From Saccharothrix ecbatanensis (lineage in GTDB: Bacteria > Actinomycetota > Actinomycetes > Mycobacteriales > Pseudonocardiaceae): a stretch of DNA of 64,000 bases. The notes beneath the pieces are model-generated. The model saw only the letters and a program-made list of their open reading frames with translations. It searched no databases and was not told the origin of the DNA. The stretch's first letter is position 1; every line of letters begins with the position of its first letter. The stretch spans positions 1,736,001-1,800,000 of the forward strand of contig NZ_JACHMO010000001.1 of NCBI RefSeq assembly GCF_014205015.1, written 5' to 3'. The translations under genes were made by a program, and so were the position numbers. Shown in pieces: positions 36,596 through 45,103 of the stretch.

Positions 36596-37834
36596 ATGAA
36601 GCGCTCCCCGTTCAGTCGACGCGTGACCGTCGCCCTGGTCGCGGTGGGACTGTCCCTGACCGCGTGTTCCTCCGCAGGGGAAACGGGTGGTGATACCGCC
36701 GGCCCGTTCGCGGTGTGGGACCCGTACCCGCAGTTCGACGGGACGTCGGAGTGGGCGAAGGTGATCGAGAAGTGCGGGGCGGAGGCCGGTGTGGAGGTCG
36801 AGCGCCAGGCGTACGACACCTCGGACCTGACGAACAAGGTCCTGCTCGCCGCGCAGCAGGGCACCGCGCCGAACGTGCTGGTCGTGGACAACCCCGTGGT
36901 GTCCACGCTGGCCGAGGCCGGGGTGCTGAAGGCCAACCAGGACACCGGCTTGGACGCGTCGCAGGCGTCGCCCAACCTGGTGGCCGCCGGCGAGGCGGGC
37001 GGCAAGACCTACGGGGTGCCGATCGGCGCGAACACGCTGGCGCTCTACTACAACAAGGCGGTGCTGGCGCAGGCCGGCGTTGATCCGGCGTCGCTCACGG
37101 ACTGGACGTCGCTGGACGCCGCCCTGGCCAAGGTCGCGGGCGCGGGCAAGAAGGGCATCACGTTCTCCGCCATCGGCACCGAGGAGGGCTCCTTCCAGTT
37201 CCTGCCGTGGTTCTGGGGTGCGGGGGCGCAGCTGACCGACCTGTCCTCGGCTGGGGCCGTGGCGGCGGTGGAGCTGTGGAAGTCCTGGCTGGACAAGGGG
37301 TACGCGCCGAACTCGGTCGTGGGCAACACGCAGACCACCAGCTGGCAGGAGTTCGCCACCGGCGAGTACGCGTTCGCGGAGAACGGCACCTGGCAGTTGG
37401 GCAACGCGGCGAAGCTGGGCTTCGAGTACGGCGTCATGCCGATCCCGTCCCGTGACGGCGGCGTCGCGCCCGCGCCGACCGGCGGCGAGTTCGTCACCGT
37501 GCCGGTGCAGGGCTCCGCGGACCGCGAGGCGACCGCGGCGAAGATCGCCAACTGCCTGACCAGCGCGGACACCGTGTTGGCGACGGACACGGCGCTGACC
37601 TACGTCTCCGCGATCGGATCGGTGCAACAGCAGCAGGTCGCCGCGAAGCCGGAGCTGGCGGTGTGGGTCGACGCGGTGCAGGCCGCCAAGGGACGCACCG
37701 GCGACGGCCTCGGCACCCGCTACCCGCGGATCTCGCAGCCTTTGTGGACCGCGGTGCAGGCGGTGCTGACCGGGTCGAAGCCCGCCGCGGACGCGCTCAA
37801 GGACGCACAGAGTGCCGCGGCGTCGGCGAAGTAG
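36596..37834 (+). CDS. CUT1 sugar ABC transporter binding lipoprotein
   Basis: Family 1 extracellular solute-binding lipoprotein (MalE-like) of 412 aa with lipobox LTAC at about residue 24 and typical segments TYGVPIGANTLALYYNK, WQEFATGEYAFAENGTWQL and NCLTSADTV. First gene of a four-gene operon with two permeases and a cytosolic glycosidase. GGAAGG precedes the ATG. Substrate unknown; a glucoside or mannoside is plausible from the downstream enzyme. Confidence 0.92.
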   Translation: MKRSPFSRRVTVALVAVGLSLTACSSAGETGGDTAGPFAVWDPYPQFDGTSEWAKVIEKCGAEAGVEVERQAYDTSDLTNKVLLAAQQGTAPNVLVVDNPVVSTLAEAGVLKANQDTGLDASQASPNLVAAGEAGGKTYGVPIGANTLALYYNKAVLAQAGVDPASLTDWTSLDAALAKVAGAGKKGITFSAIGTEEGSFQFLPWFWGAGAQLTDLSSAGAVAAVELWKSWLDKGYAPNSVVGNTQTTSWQEFATGEYAFAENGTWQLGNAAKLGFEYGVMPIPSRDGGVAPAPTGGEFVTVPVQGSADREATAAKIANCLTSADTVLATDTALTYVSAIGSVQQQQVAAKPELAVWVDAVQAAKGRTGDGLGTRYPRISQPLWTAVQAVLTGSKPAADALKDAQSAAASAK

Positions 37835-38720
37835 AGCGGTGGTCCGCCGAAACCTCGTCGGTTGGGCGTTCCTCGTCCCGCTCGTCGCCTACCTGCTGCT
37901 GTGCTACGGCTATCCGCTGCTGACGACCGTCGACCTGAGCATCCGTGACTACACCGTGCGGACTTTCGTGCACGGGGGCGCGCCGGTGATCGGACTGGCC
38001 AACTACACGGCCGTGTTCGCCGACCCGGTGTTCCGCACCGCAATGCTCAACACGGTCGTGTTCACGGTGGTGTCGCTGGTGTTCCAGTACGCGATCGGGT
38101 TGGCGCTGGCGGTGTTCTTCTCCCGCAACTTCCGGCTGTCGGCGACGCTGCGGGCGCTGTTCCTGGTGCCGTGGCTGCTGCCGTTGATCGTGTCGGCGTC
38201 GACGTGGGCGTGGATGTTCAACAGCGAGGCCGGTGTGGTGAACGCGGCCCTGTCGTGGTTCGGGATCGACGGCGTGCACTGGTTGACGTCGCCGGACTGG
38301 TCGTTGGTGTCGGTGATCGTCGCCAACATCTGGATCGGCATCCCGTTCAACCTCGTCGTGCTCTACAGCGGGTTGCGGAACATCCCCGCCGAGGTGCACG
38401 AGGCGTCCGCGCTGGACGGTGCGAGCTCCTGGCAGACGTTCCGGCATGTCACGTTCCCGATGCTGCGGTCCGTTTCCACGGTCACGCTGCTGCTGGGCCT
38501 GGTCTACACGCTGAAGGTCTTCGACATCATCTGGATCATGACGCGCGGCGGCCCGAGCGGGTCGTCCACCACCCTGGCCACCTGGTCCTACGAACTCGGG
38601 TTCGGCAGCATGCTGCCCCGCTTCGGGCCCAGCTCGGCCGTCGGCAACGTGCTCATCCTGCTGGCCGTGGTCGCGGGCCTGGTGTACGTGCGGGTGCAAC
38701 GCCACCAGGAGGCGTCGTGA
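37812..38720 (+). CDS. CUT1 sugar ABC transporter permease (MalF-like)
   Basis: Inner-membrane permease of 302 aa with six hydrophobic segments and the EAA loop (EVHEASALDGASSWQTFRHV). The start used is GTG 37812, preceded by AAGGA at eight bases and overlapping the binding-protein gene by 23 bases. An in-frame GTG at 37839 with a weaker ribosome site is possible. Confidence 0.9.
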   Translation: MPRRRRSRAVVRRNLVGWAFLVPLVAYLLLCYGYPLLTTVDLSIRDYTVRTFVHGGAPVIGLANYTAVFADPVFRTAMLNTVVFTVVSLVFQYAIGLALAVFFSRNFRLSATLRALFLVPWLLPLIVSASTWAWMFNSEAGVVNAALSWFGIDGVHWLTSPDWSLVSVIVANIWIGIPFNLVVLYSGLRNIPAEVHEASALDGASSWQTFRHVTFPMLRSVSTVTLLLGLVYTLKVFDIIWIMTRGGPSGSSTTLATWSYELGFGSMLPRFGPSSAVGNVLILLAVVAGLVYVRVQRHQEAS

Positions 38721-39529
38721 CGCGCTCGTGGTGGCGCACCGCGGTGGGCCTGCTGCTCACCGCCGTGATGCTGTTCCCGGTCTACTGGATGGTCAACGTC
38801 TCGCTCACGCCGCCGGGCGCGATGCGCAAGTCGCCGCCGGACCTGTTCCCGCGCAACCCGACGTTCGACGGGTACGCGCGGGTGCTGGACGAGCAGCTGC
38901 CGTACTTCGGGACCAGCCTGCTGGTCGGGCTCGGGACCGTGGTGCTGACGCTGGTGCTGGCCGCGCCCGCGGCGTACTCGCTGGCGAAGCTGCGCCCGAG
39001 CGGTCGGGGACCGTTGACGTTCGTGCTGCTGGTCGCGCAGATGATCCCCGGGATCATCATGGCGCTGGGGCTGTACGGCATCTACGTCCAGCTCGGCATC
39101 ACGAACACGGTGTGGGGCCTGGTCTTCGCCGACTCCACGATCGCCGTGCCGTTCGCCGTGCTGATCCTGACCTCGTTCATGGCCGCGGTGCCCGACGAGA
39201 TCGTGCAGGCCGCGCGCATCGACGGCGCGGGCGCGTTCCGCACGTTCTGGTCCGTGGTGCTGCCCGCGAGCCGCAACGGGGTGGTCACCGCCGGACTGTT
39301 CGCGTTCCTGTGGGCGTGGTCGGACTTCGTGTTCGCCGCGACGTTGGACAGCGGCGGCTCCATGCAGCCGTTGACGCTCGGCATCTACCGCTACATCGGC
39401 AACAACAACCAGGAGTGGAACGCGATCATGGCCACCGCCGTGGTCGCCTCCGTGCCCGCCACCGTGCTGCTCGTGCTGGCCCAGCGCTTCGTCGCCGCGG
39501 GCATCACGTCGGGCGCGGTCAAGGACTGA
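38717..39529 (+). CDS. CUT1 sugar ABC transporter permease (MalG-like)
   Basis: Permease of 270 aa with an N-terminal membrane anchor, the characteristic periplasmic MRKSPPDLFPRNPTFDGY region and the EAA loop (DEIVQAARIDGAGAFRTFW). The GTG start overlaps the stop of the partner permease. No dedicated ATPase is in the operon, as is common for actinomycete CUT1 systems using a shared MsiK-type ATPase elsewhere. Confidence 0.92.
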   Translation: MTRSWWRTAVGLLLTAVMLFPVYWMVNVSLTPPGAMRKSPPDLFPRNPTFDGYARVLDEQLPYFGTSLLVGLGTVVLTLVLAAPAAYSLAKLRPSGRGPLTFVLLVAQMIPGIIMALGLYGIYVQLGITNTVWGLVFADSTIAVPFAVLILTSFMAAVPDEIVQAARIDGAGAFRTFWSVVLPASRNGVVTAGLFAFLWAWSDFVFAATLDSGGSMQPLTLGIYRYIGNNNQEWNAIMATAVVASVPATVLLVLAQRFVAAGITSGAVKD

Positions 39530-39540
39530 AAGGGACCTTT

Positions 39541-41277
39541 GTGGACGACTTCTCGGTGCGGGAGATCCCGTTCAGCTGTTCGGGGGCGTGGTTCGGCATC
39601 TCCGCGGTCGTGGGGCTCGCCGCCTACGCCGAGGACCTGCACCTCGTGTCCCACCGCAACGGCATGCACGCGGTGCTGTCGCTGGTGCCGATGCTGGCCG
39701 GCGCCAGGGTGCCCGTCGAGGTCAACGCCAACCCCGCGCTGCTCACCTGGAGCGCGGGCCGGGCGAGGGTCGCGGCGGCGTTCGAGTCACCCTCGGCGCT
39801 CCGGATCTCCGGCGACGGCCTCGGCCTGCGCATCGCCGCGGCGGACGACACCCTGACCCCGTTCACCGGAACGCACTTCTTCCGCGACCCCGTCACCTCG
39901 TCGTACGTCTTCACCTCCTACGAGACCGGGCACCGCTACCGGGTGACGGTGTTGGCCGGACAGGAGGTCTCAGCCGGTGGCTCCGCGCTCGGCACGGCGG
40001 AACGGGCGGTCGTCGTCGGCGGGGACGGCGGGGAGTGGGAACTCGTGGTGGAGGAGATGACGACCACCCGCGGGCGGTTCTCCACCACCGCGACGTTCTC
40101 CGACGTGGTGGCCGCCTCGCGGCGCTCCTTCGACCGGTTCGCGGACGAGGTCGCGCCGTGGCGCTCCGACCGCACCCCGGCCGCCGAACTCGCCTGCTAC
40201 GTGCTGTGGTCGGCCACGGTGAGCCCGGCGGGCTTCCTCGGCCGTCCCGCGGTGCTGATGTCGAAGAACTGGATGGACAAGGTCTGGAGCTGGGACCACT
40301 GCTTCAACGCCCTCGCGCTCGCACCGGGAGCGCCCGGACTGGCGTGGGACCAGCTCCAGGTCGTGTTCGACCACCAGACCACGGAAGGTGCGTTGCCGGA
40401 CTCGATCACGCACGCGGAGGTCCTGCACAACTTCGTCAAACCACCCATCCACGGCTGGGCGGTGGGCAAGCTGCGGTCGAAGCTGCCGGGCGGCATCCCG
40501 GTCGCCGAGCTTCCGGTGCTGTACCGGCAACTGGAGGCGTGGACGACGTTCTGGCTCGACCACCGCCGCGCGCCGGACCAGCCGTTCCCGCACTACGAGC
40601 ACGGCAACGACAGCGGCTGGGACAACTCCACGATCTTCGACGAGCAGCGGCTCGTGCAGTCCGCGGACCTGGCGGCGTTCCTGGTGGTGCAGATGGGGGA
40701 ACTGGCCCGGCTGGCCCGGGAGATCGGCGACCCGGCCGCCGCGACGCGGTGGGAACGGGAGGCCGAAACCATGCTGAACGCGATGCTGACGACGTTGTGG
40801 GACGGGTCGGCGTTCACCAGCCGAGCCCTTGACGGCACAACACGCGCCACGGCGAGCCTGCTCGACCTCATGCCCGTCGTCCTGGGCGCAGACCTGCCCC
40901 AGGACGTGCACGCGAAGCTCGCCGAGGGCGTCGCCCGGCACCTGACCGCGGTCGGCCCGGCCACCGAACGGCCCGACTCGCCCCACTACGAGGCCGACGG
41001 CTACTGGCGCGGCCCGGTGTGGGCGCCGTCGACCGTGCTCATCGAGGACGGCCTGCGCCGTGGCGGGGCGGTCGAACTCGCCGACCAGGTCAGCGCACGT
41101 TTCCGGGCGGTGTGCGAGAAGAGCGGCTTCGCCGAGAACTTCGACGCGCTCACCGGGGAGGGCCTGCGCGACCGCGCCTACACCTGGACCGCGAGCGCCT
41201 ACCTGCTGCTCGCCGCGGAGGCCGAGGCCCGACTGACCGACGGCGCTCCGGAACACCCCGCCACGTCAGCGGGGTAG
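39541..41277 (+). CDS. Cytosolic clan GH-G-like glycosidase (GH63/GH37 type)
   Basis: Protein of 578 aa without signal peptide. An N-terminal beta-sandwich (about 1-190) precedes an (alpha/alpha)6 catalytic domain with WSWDHCFNALALA, DHQTTEGALPDSI, HGNDSGWDNSTIFD and a late YWRGPVWAPSTVLI, landmarks shared by GH63, GH37 trehalase and mannosylglycerate-hydrolase-like enzymes. It probably hydrolyses the imported sugar to monosaccharide. The GTG start follows AAAGGGA. The family is clear at clan level; GH number and substrate are uncertain. Confidence 0.8.
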   Translation: MDDFSVREIPFSCSGAWFGISAVVGLAAYAEDLHLVSHRNGMHAVLSLVPMLAGARVPVEVNANPALLTWSAGRARVAAAFESPSALRISGDGLGLRIAAADDTLTPFTGTHFFRDPVTSSYVFTSYETGHRYRVTVLAGQEVSAGGSALGTAERAVVVGGDGGEWELVVEEMTTTRGRFSTTATFSDVVAASRRSFDRFADEVAPWRSDRTPAAELACYVLWSATVSPAGFLGRPAVLMSKNWMDKVWSWDHCFNALALAPGAPGLAWDQLQVVFDHQTTEGALPDSITHAEVLHNFVKPPIHGWAVGKLRSKLPGGIPVAELPVLYRQLEAWTTFWLDHRRAPDQPFPHYEHGNDSGWDNSTIFDEQRLVQSADLAAFLVVQMGELARLAREIGDPAAATRWEREAETMLNAMLTTLWDGSAFTSRALDGTTRATASLLDLMPVVLGADLPQDVHAKLAEGVARHLTAVGPATERPDSPHYEADGYWRGPVWAPSTVLIEDGLRRGGAVELADQVSARFRAVCEKSGFAENFDALTGEGLRDRAYTWTASAYLLLAAEAEARLTDGAPEHPATSAG

Positions 41278-41362
41278 ACGAACCGACCCGGTCTCCTTCC
41301 CGGGGCACCGGGGTCCGTTGTGGAATCCCCAACCCTGCACACGTCTGACAAAGGAGTCATGC

Positions 41363-43195
41363 ATGTCCCTCACACCCGCACGACGACGAGGCCGTGGACT
41401 CGCCGTGGTCATCGCGGTCGTCGCATCCGCGATATCGGCGGTGGTGGCACCCGCACCGGCCGCCCTGGCCGGCGACGAATCGATCTCCGTCAACTTCGCC
41501 GTCGCCGGCGGTTCCCCGACCTACCGGGCCTCCGGGTGGATCTACGGCATGACCGAGGACGCGGCCGGTCCCGCGGACCACTTCTACCGCGACGTGAAGT
41601 TCCAGTCCATGCGCGCCGGCGGCGCCCAGCTCGACGGCCCCGGCGGTTGGGTCTCGGGCAAGTACGACCGCCGGTGGAACGCGACCCGCGCCCAGCTCCT
41701 GCGCACCCGGTCGCTCGGCGGCGAGTTCATCCTGCTGCCCCACGACCTCTGGGGCGCGGACAGCTACCCGATCTCCCGCTTCCCGGGCGACAACGGCAAC
41801 TGGACCGACTACGACAACTTCCTCACCCGCCTGATCAACGACGTGCGGGCGACGGGCGTCCCGGTGCAGTGGGACCTGTGGAACGAGCCGAACCTGAGTG
41901 CGTTCTGGAACCGGTCGCAAGCGCAGTACTTCGAGCTGTGGCGCCGCACGTACCACCGCGTCCGGGCCGCGTTCCCGGAGCAGTTGATCGTCGGCCCGAG
42001 CTTCGCGGGCGTGCCGACGACGAACGGGACGTGGTGGAACCAGTACCTCAACTTCATCCGCTCGTCCAACACGGTCCCGGACATCATCAGCTGGCACTCC
42101 CTGCCCGGCGACCCGGTGGCGAACGTGGCCGCGGCGAACGCCACTCTCGACGCTCGGGGCATTCCGCACCCCCGCCCGTACCAGATCAACGAGTACGGCT
42201 GGACGACCGAGCAGAACCCCGGTGACGGCTCCTGGTACATCGCACGCCTGGAACGAGCCGGGGCCGACGGCCTGCGCGCCCACTGGGGCAGCGCGGGAAA
42301 CCTGCACAACGACCTGGCCAACCTCCTGACGCGCAACTCGGCGGGACAGCACCTGCCCAAGGGCGAGTGGTGGGTCTACCGCTACTACGGCTCGCAGACC
42401 GGGCAGATCGTCTCCGTCACGCCCAGCCCGGCCTACGACGCGTTCGCCACGAAGACGCCCGGTGTCGCGAAGATCCTGGTCGGCGGTGGCGGCACCACGG
42501 GCAACATCGCCGTCAACCTCCAGCGACTCGACATCACCAGCGGGATCGTGCAGAACAACCAGGTGCGGGTGGTGGTCCAACGCATCCCGTACAACGGCGG
42601 CGGCGCGGTCCAGGGACCGGTCACCATCCGCAACTCCGTCGTGACGCTGTCCGGCAACGCCACGACGGTCAACCTGCCCCACAGCAACGCCGACGACTCC
42701 TTCACCGTCACGCTCCTGCCGCCGTCCGACGCCGGCTTCCAGTCCGTGGCCGTCGCCCAGCACTCGCAGCAGTGCCTGGACAACACGGACCTGGGCACCG
42801 CCGACGGCAACCGTCAGCAGCAGTTCTACTGCGAGGGCGGCGACCAGCAGCTGTGGAACTTCCGCCCGGTCGCCGGAGTTGCCAACACGTACACCGTGGT
42901 CAACCAGCAGACCGGCAAGTGCCTCGACGTCAACGGCGTGTCCTCCGCCGACGGCGCTGCGGTGCAGCAGTGGAGCTGCGTCGCCGGCGCGCAGAACCAG
43001 CAGTTCGCGCTGCGCAAGGTCACCTACTCGGGCAACGATCCGCACGACTACCAGCTCGTGGCCCGGCACAGCGGCAAGTGCGTCGACGTCAGCGAGATTT
43101 CCACCGCCGCAGGCGCCTCGATCCACCAGTGGACCTGCAACCCCGCCAACCAGAGCAGCCCGCTCAACCAGACCTGGCGGCTCTGGGGTCGCTAG
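41363..43195 (+). CDS. Secreted clan GH-A glycosidase (GH39-like) with ricin lectin
   Basis: Exported protein of 610 aa. A signal peptide with PAPAALA cleavage region is followed by a TIM-barrel glycosidase: LWNEPN (acid/base Glu175) and YQINEYGWT (nucleophile Glu277) fit clan GH-A, closest in feel to GH39. A beta-sandwich (about 365-450) and a C-terminal ricin-B domain (about 465-610; GKCLDVNGVSSADG, GKCVDVSEIS) follow. AAGGAG six bases upstream fixes the ATG at 41363 rather than the out-of-frame ATG at 41359. Possibly co-regulated with the ABC operon 85 bases upstream. Confidence 0.83.
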   Translation: MSLTPARRRGRGLAVVIAVVASAISAVVAPAPAALAGDESISVNFAVAGGSPTYRASGWIYGMTEDAAGPADHFYRDVKFQSMRAGGAQLDGPGGWVSGKYDRRWNATRAQLLRTRSLGGEFILLPHDLWGADSYPISRFPGDNGNWTDYDNFLTRLINDVRATGVPVQWDLWNEPNLSAFWNRSQAQYFELWRRTYHRVRAAFPEQLIVGPSFAGVPTTNGTWWNQYLNFIRSSNTVPDIISWHSLPGDPVANVAAANATLDARGIPHPRPYQINEYGWTTEQNPGDGSWYIARLERAGADGLRAHWGSAGNLHNDLANLLTRNSAGQHLPKGEWWVYRYYGSQTGQIVSVTPSPAYDAFATKTPGVAKILVGGGGTTGNIAVNLQRLDITSGIVQNNQVRVVVQRIPYNGGGAVQGPVTIRNSVVTLSGNATTVNLPHSNADDSFTVTLLPPSDAGFQSVAVAQHSQQCLDNTDLGTADGNRQQQFYCEGGDQQLWNFRPVAGVANTYTVVNQQTGKCLDVNGVSSADGAAVQQWSCVAGAQNQQFALRKVTYSGNDPHDYQLVARHSGKCVDVSEISTAAGASIHQWTCNPANQSSPLNQTWRLWGR

Positions 43196-43217
43196 ATCTC
43201 CGGGTGATCAGCGGACT

Positions 43218-43250
43218 GCGCTGGGCGGCCGGATCCCGGTCACCCAGCGC
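43218..43250. terminator. Hairpin between convergent genes
   Basis: GCGCTGGG and CCCAGCGC with a GC-rich inner pairing, between the secreted glycosidase and the lipoprotein gene. Confidence 0.45.
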
Positions 43251-43281
43251 TACCGCGTGGTTCAACCGGTGATCGTCGCCG

Positions 43282-43956
43282 TTAGTTCGCCAGCTTTTCG
43301 GCCACCGCCGGGAGCAGGTCCAGGAGGATTCCGACGGCTTCGTCCTGGTGCGGGATGCCGCCGATCACGGCGATCGACACCAGATCTCCTCCGGACAGCA
43401 CGGCCCAGCAGGCAGCCAACTCGTCGTTGGCCTCGCAGTAGCCGTAGGCCGCGTTGATCCCCGGCAGCGGCGGTATGTCGAACGGGGTGAGGGCGATCGG
43501 CTGGTCCGAGCCCGAGTACTCACGGTCCACGTACTGCTCGCAGGACTCCGCGAACGTCCGGATCTTCGCTACGACGGCCGCCCCGTCGTGTTCCTTGAAC
43601 CACGCAACTCCGTGGTGGAAGCCGAAGTCCGGACCCTCCCAGTTCCTGGCGTGGTAGACGTAATAGCCGAACTCGTCCCGACTGTCCGGGCGCGACGTCT
43701 CGCACGTCGTGGGTATACCCCACTTGGTCCACGGACCTTCCTCGGTGACTTCCTTGGCGCCCAGATCGGCCAGGGCGTCGGCAGGGAGCGTGGCGGCCTT
43801 GACCCGCAGGGGTGCCAGCTCACCGGGCGAGGCGGTCGTGGTGGTGATGGTCGTCGTCGTGGTTGTCGTGCCGGTGTCGGACGGTGTTGGCGGCGGGGCC
43901 GGTGCGGCGGTGCACGCGCCACAAAGCAGGATCGCCGACAACACCAAGCGTCTCAT
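43282..43956 (-). CDS. Putative lipoprotein, unknown function
   Basis: Protein of 224 aa with a lipobox (LLCGAC), then a Thr-rich linker (a run of TTTT repeats at about 30-42) and a compact domain with four cysteines (CETSR, SCEQY, YCEAND, ACWAVL) that may form disulfides. The domain resembles extracellular sensor/PknH-like lipoproteins in general character, but I do not recognise a definite family. It is divergent from a kinase-fold protein whose start is 84 bases away, which may be meaningful. Confidence 0.75.
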   Translation of the reverse strand: MRRLVLSAILLCGACTAAPAPPPTPSDTGTTTTTTTITTTTASPGELAPLRVKAATLPADALADLGAKEVTEEGPWTKWGIPTTCETSRPDSRDEFGYYVYHARNWEGPDFGFHHGVAWFKEHDGAAVVAKIRTFAESCEQYVDREYSGSDQPIALTPFDIPPLPGINAAYGYCEANDELAACWAVLSGGDLVSIAVIGGIPHQDEAVGILLDLLPAVAEKLAN

Positions 43957-44040
43957 CTTGAAGTCCCCCCATTGGACCGCCCCAGCCGTGCTGAGAATAT
44001 CCGGACCGGTCGACAGCGTGGTCGGTGGCACAGTTGAGCC

Positions 44041-45045
44041 ATGACGCCAACCAGGAACGCCCGTCACCGGAGACTCGCGACCTTCCTGGCGTCCTGCGGC
44101 GACGTCGAGCTCGCCGAGCTCGTGGACACGGGTCGGGTCGGCGGCGTGGGTGTGGGCGGCGGCTCGGCGGTCCTCGACGTCGACGGCGTGCCGGTGTTCG
44201 TCAAGCGGATCCCGCTGACCGACCTGGAGCTCGCCCACCCCGACTCCACCGCGAACCTGTTCGACCTGCCTGTGTTCTGCCAGTACGGCATCGTCAGCCC
44301 CGGGTTCAACGCGTGGCGCGAGTTGGCCGCGAACGTGGTCGTCACCGACGCCGTCCTGGCCGGCCAGACGCAGTCGTTCCCAGTGCTCTACCACTGGCGG
44401 GTGCTACCCGGCCGTTCGCCGATCGCTGCCGAGCACGCCGACGTCGACGCGGTTGTCGCCGCTCTGGGCGGCCACCCGTCCGTGCGTGTCCGCCTCGAAG
44501 CGCTGGCCGCCGCATCGTCCAGCCTCATGCTGTTCTGCGAATACATCCCGCACCCGGTGCCGGAGTGGCTGCGGGAGGACCCGGTGGGCAAGGCCGCGGC
44601 AGTCGAGCGGCAGTTCGCGCAGATCGTGACGTTCCTGCGCGGTCGAGAGCTGCTGCACATGGACGCACACCTCGGCAACATGCGCACCGACGGGGAACGG
44701 ATCTACCTCTGCGACTTCGGACTGGCCACGTCGCCGCACTTCGACCTGTCCGATGTCGAGCGTGACTTCGCCGAACGCCACGCCACCCACGACGCCGGCT
44801 ACGCCGCGATGCGACTGGTCAACTGGCTGGTGACCGACGTCTGCGGGGTGCCGGTGCCGGCCGGCGGCGCCCCGGTCGCACGCAACGAGTACGTACGCCG
44901 GTGCGCCGCCGGCCACATCCCGGACGACGTGCCGCCCGCCGTGGCCGCGATCCTGAGCCGGCACGCACCTGCCGCCGCGAAGATGAACTCCTTCTACTGG
45001 AAGCTGTTCGGCGGCGACATCCACGCGGAGTTTCCCGGCTTGTGA
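44041..45045 (+). CDS. Protein-kinase-fold protein
   Basis: Protein of 334 aa with a kinase-like core: a GVGGGSAV glycine-rich loop, PVFVKRI with the ATP-anchoring Lys, LLHMDAHLGNM (catalytic loop with Asp and Asn) and YLCDFGLA (DFG). All key catalytic residues are therefore present. The C-terminal part is helical and lacks the usual activation-segment sequence of Hanks kinases, so it may phosphorylate a protein or a small molecule. Substrate unknown. Confidence 0.75.
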   Translation: MTPTRNARHRRLATFLASCGDVELAELVDTGRVGGVGVGGGSAVLDVDGVPVFVKRIPLTDLELAHPDSTANLFDLPVFCQYGIVSPGFNAWRELAANVVVTDAVLAGQTQSFPVLYHWRVLPGRSPIAAEHADVDAVVAALGGHPSVRVRLEALAAASSSLMLFCEYIPHPVPEWLREDPVGKAAAVERQFAQIVTFLRGRELLHMDAHLGNMRTDGERIYLCDFGLATSPHFDLSDVERDFAERHATHDAGYAAMRLVNWLVTDVCGVPVPAGGAPVARNEYVRRCAAGHIPDDVPPAVAAILSRHAPAAAKMNSFYWKLFGGDIHAEFPGL

Positions 45046-45072
45046 GGCGGATCGGGCCGATACCCGGTCCCG

Positions 45073-45092
45073 GCTCGGCACCTTCGCCGAGC
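45073..45092. terminator. Small hairpin between convergent genes
   Basis: GCTCGGC and GCCGAGC with a 6-base loop between the kinase-fold gene and the GH3 gene. Confidence 0.45.
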
Positions 45093-45103
45093 GGTGGGAA
45101 GTG

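Noticed and set aside
41279..43270. Half-sites resembling the LacI palindrome near 41281 (CGAACCGACC) and 43262 (TTCAACCGGTG)
   Set aside because: Only one half matches in each, and one lies between convergent gene ends; too weak to call.
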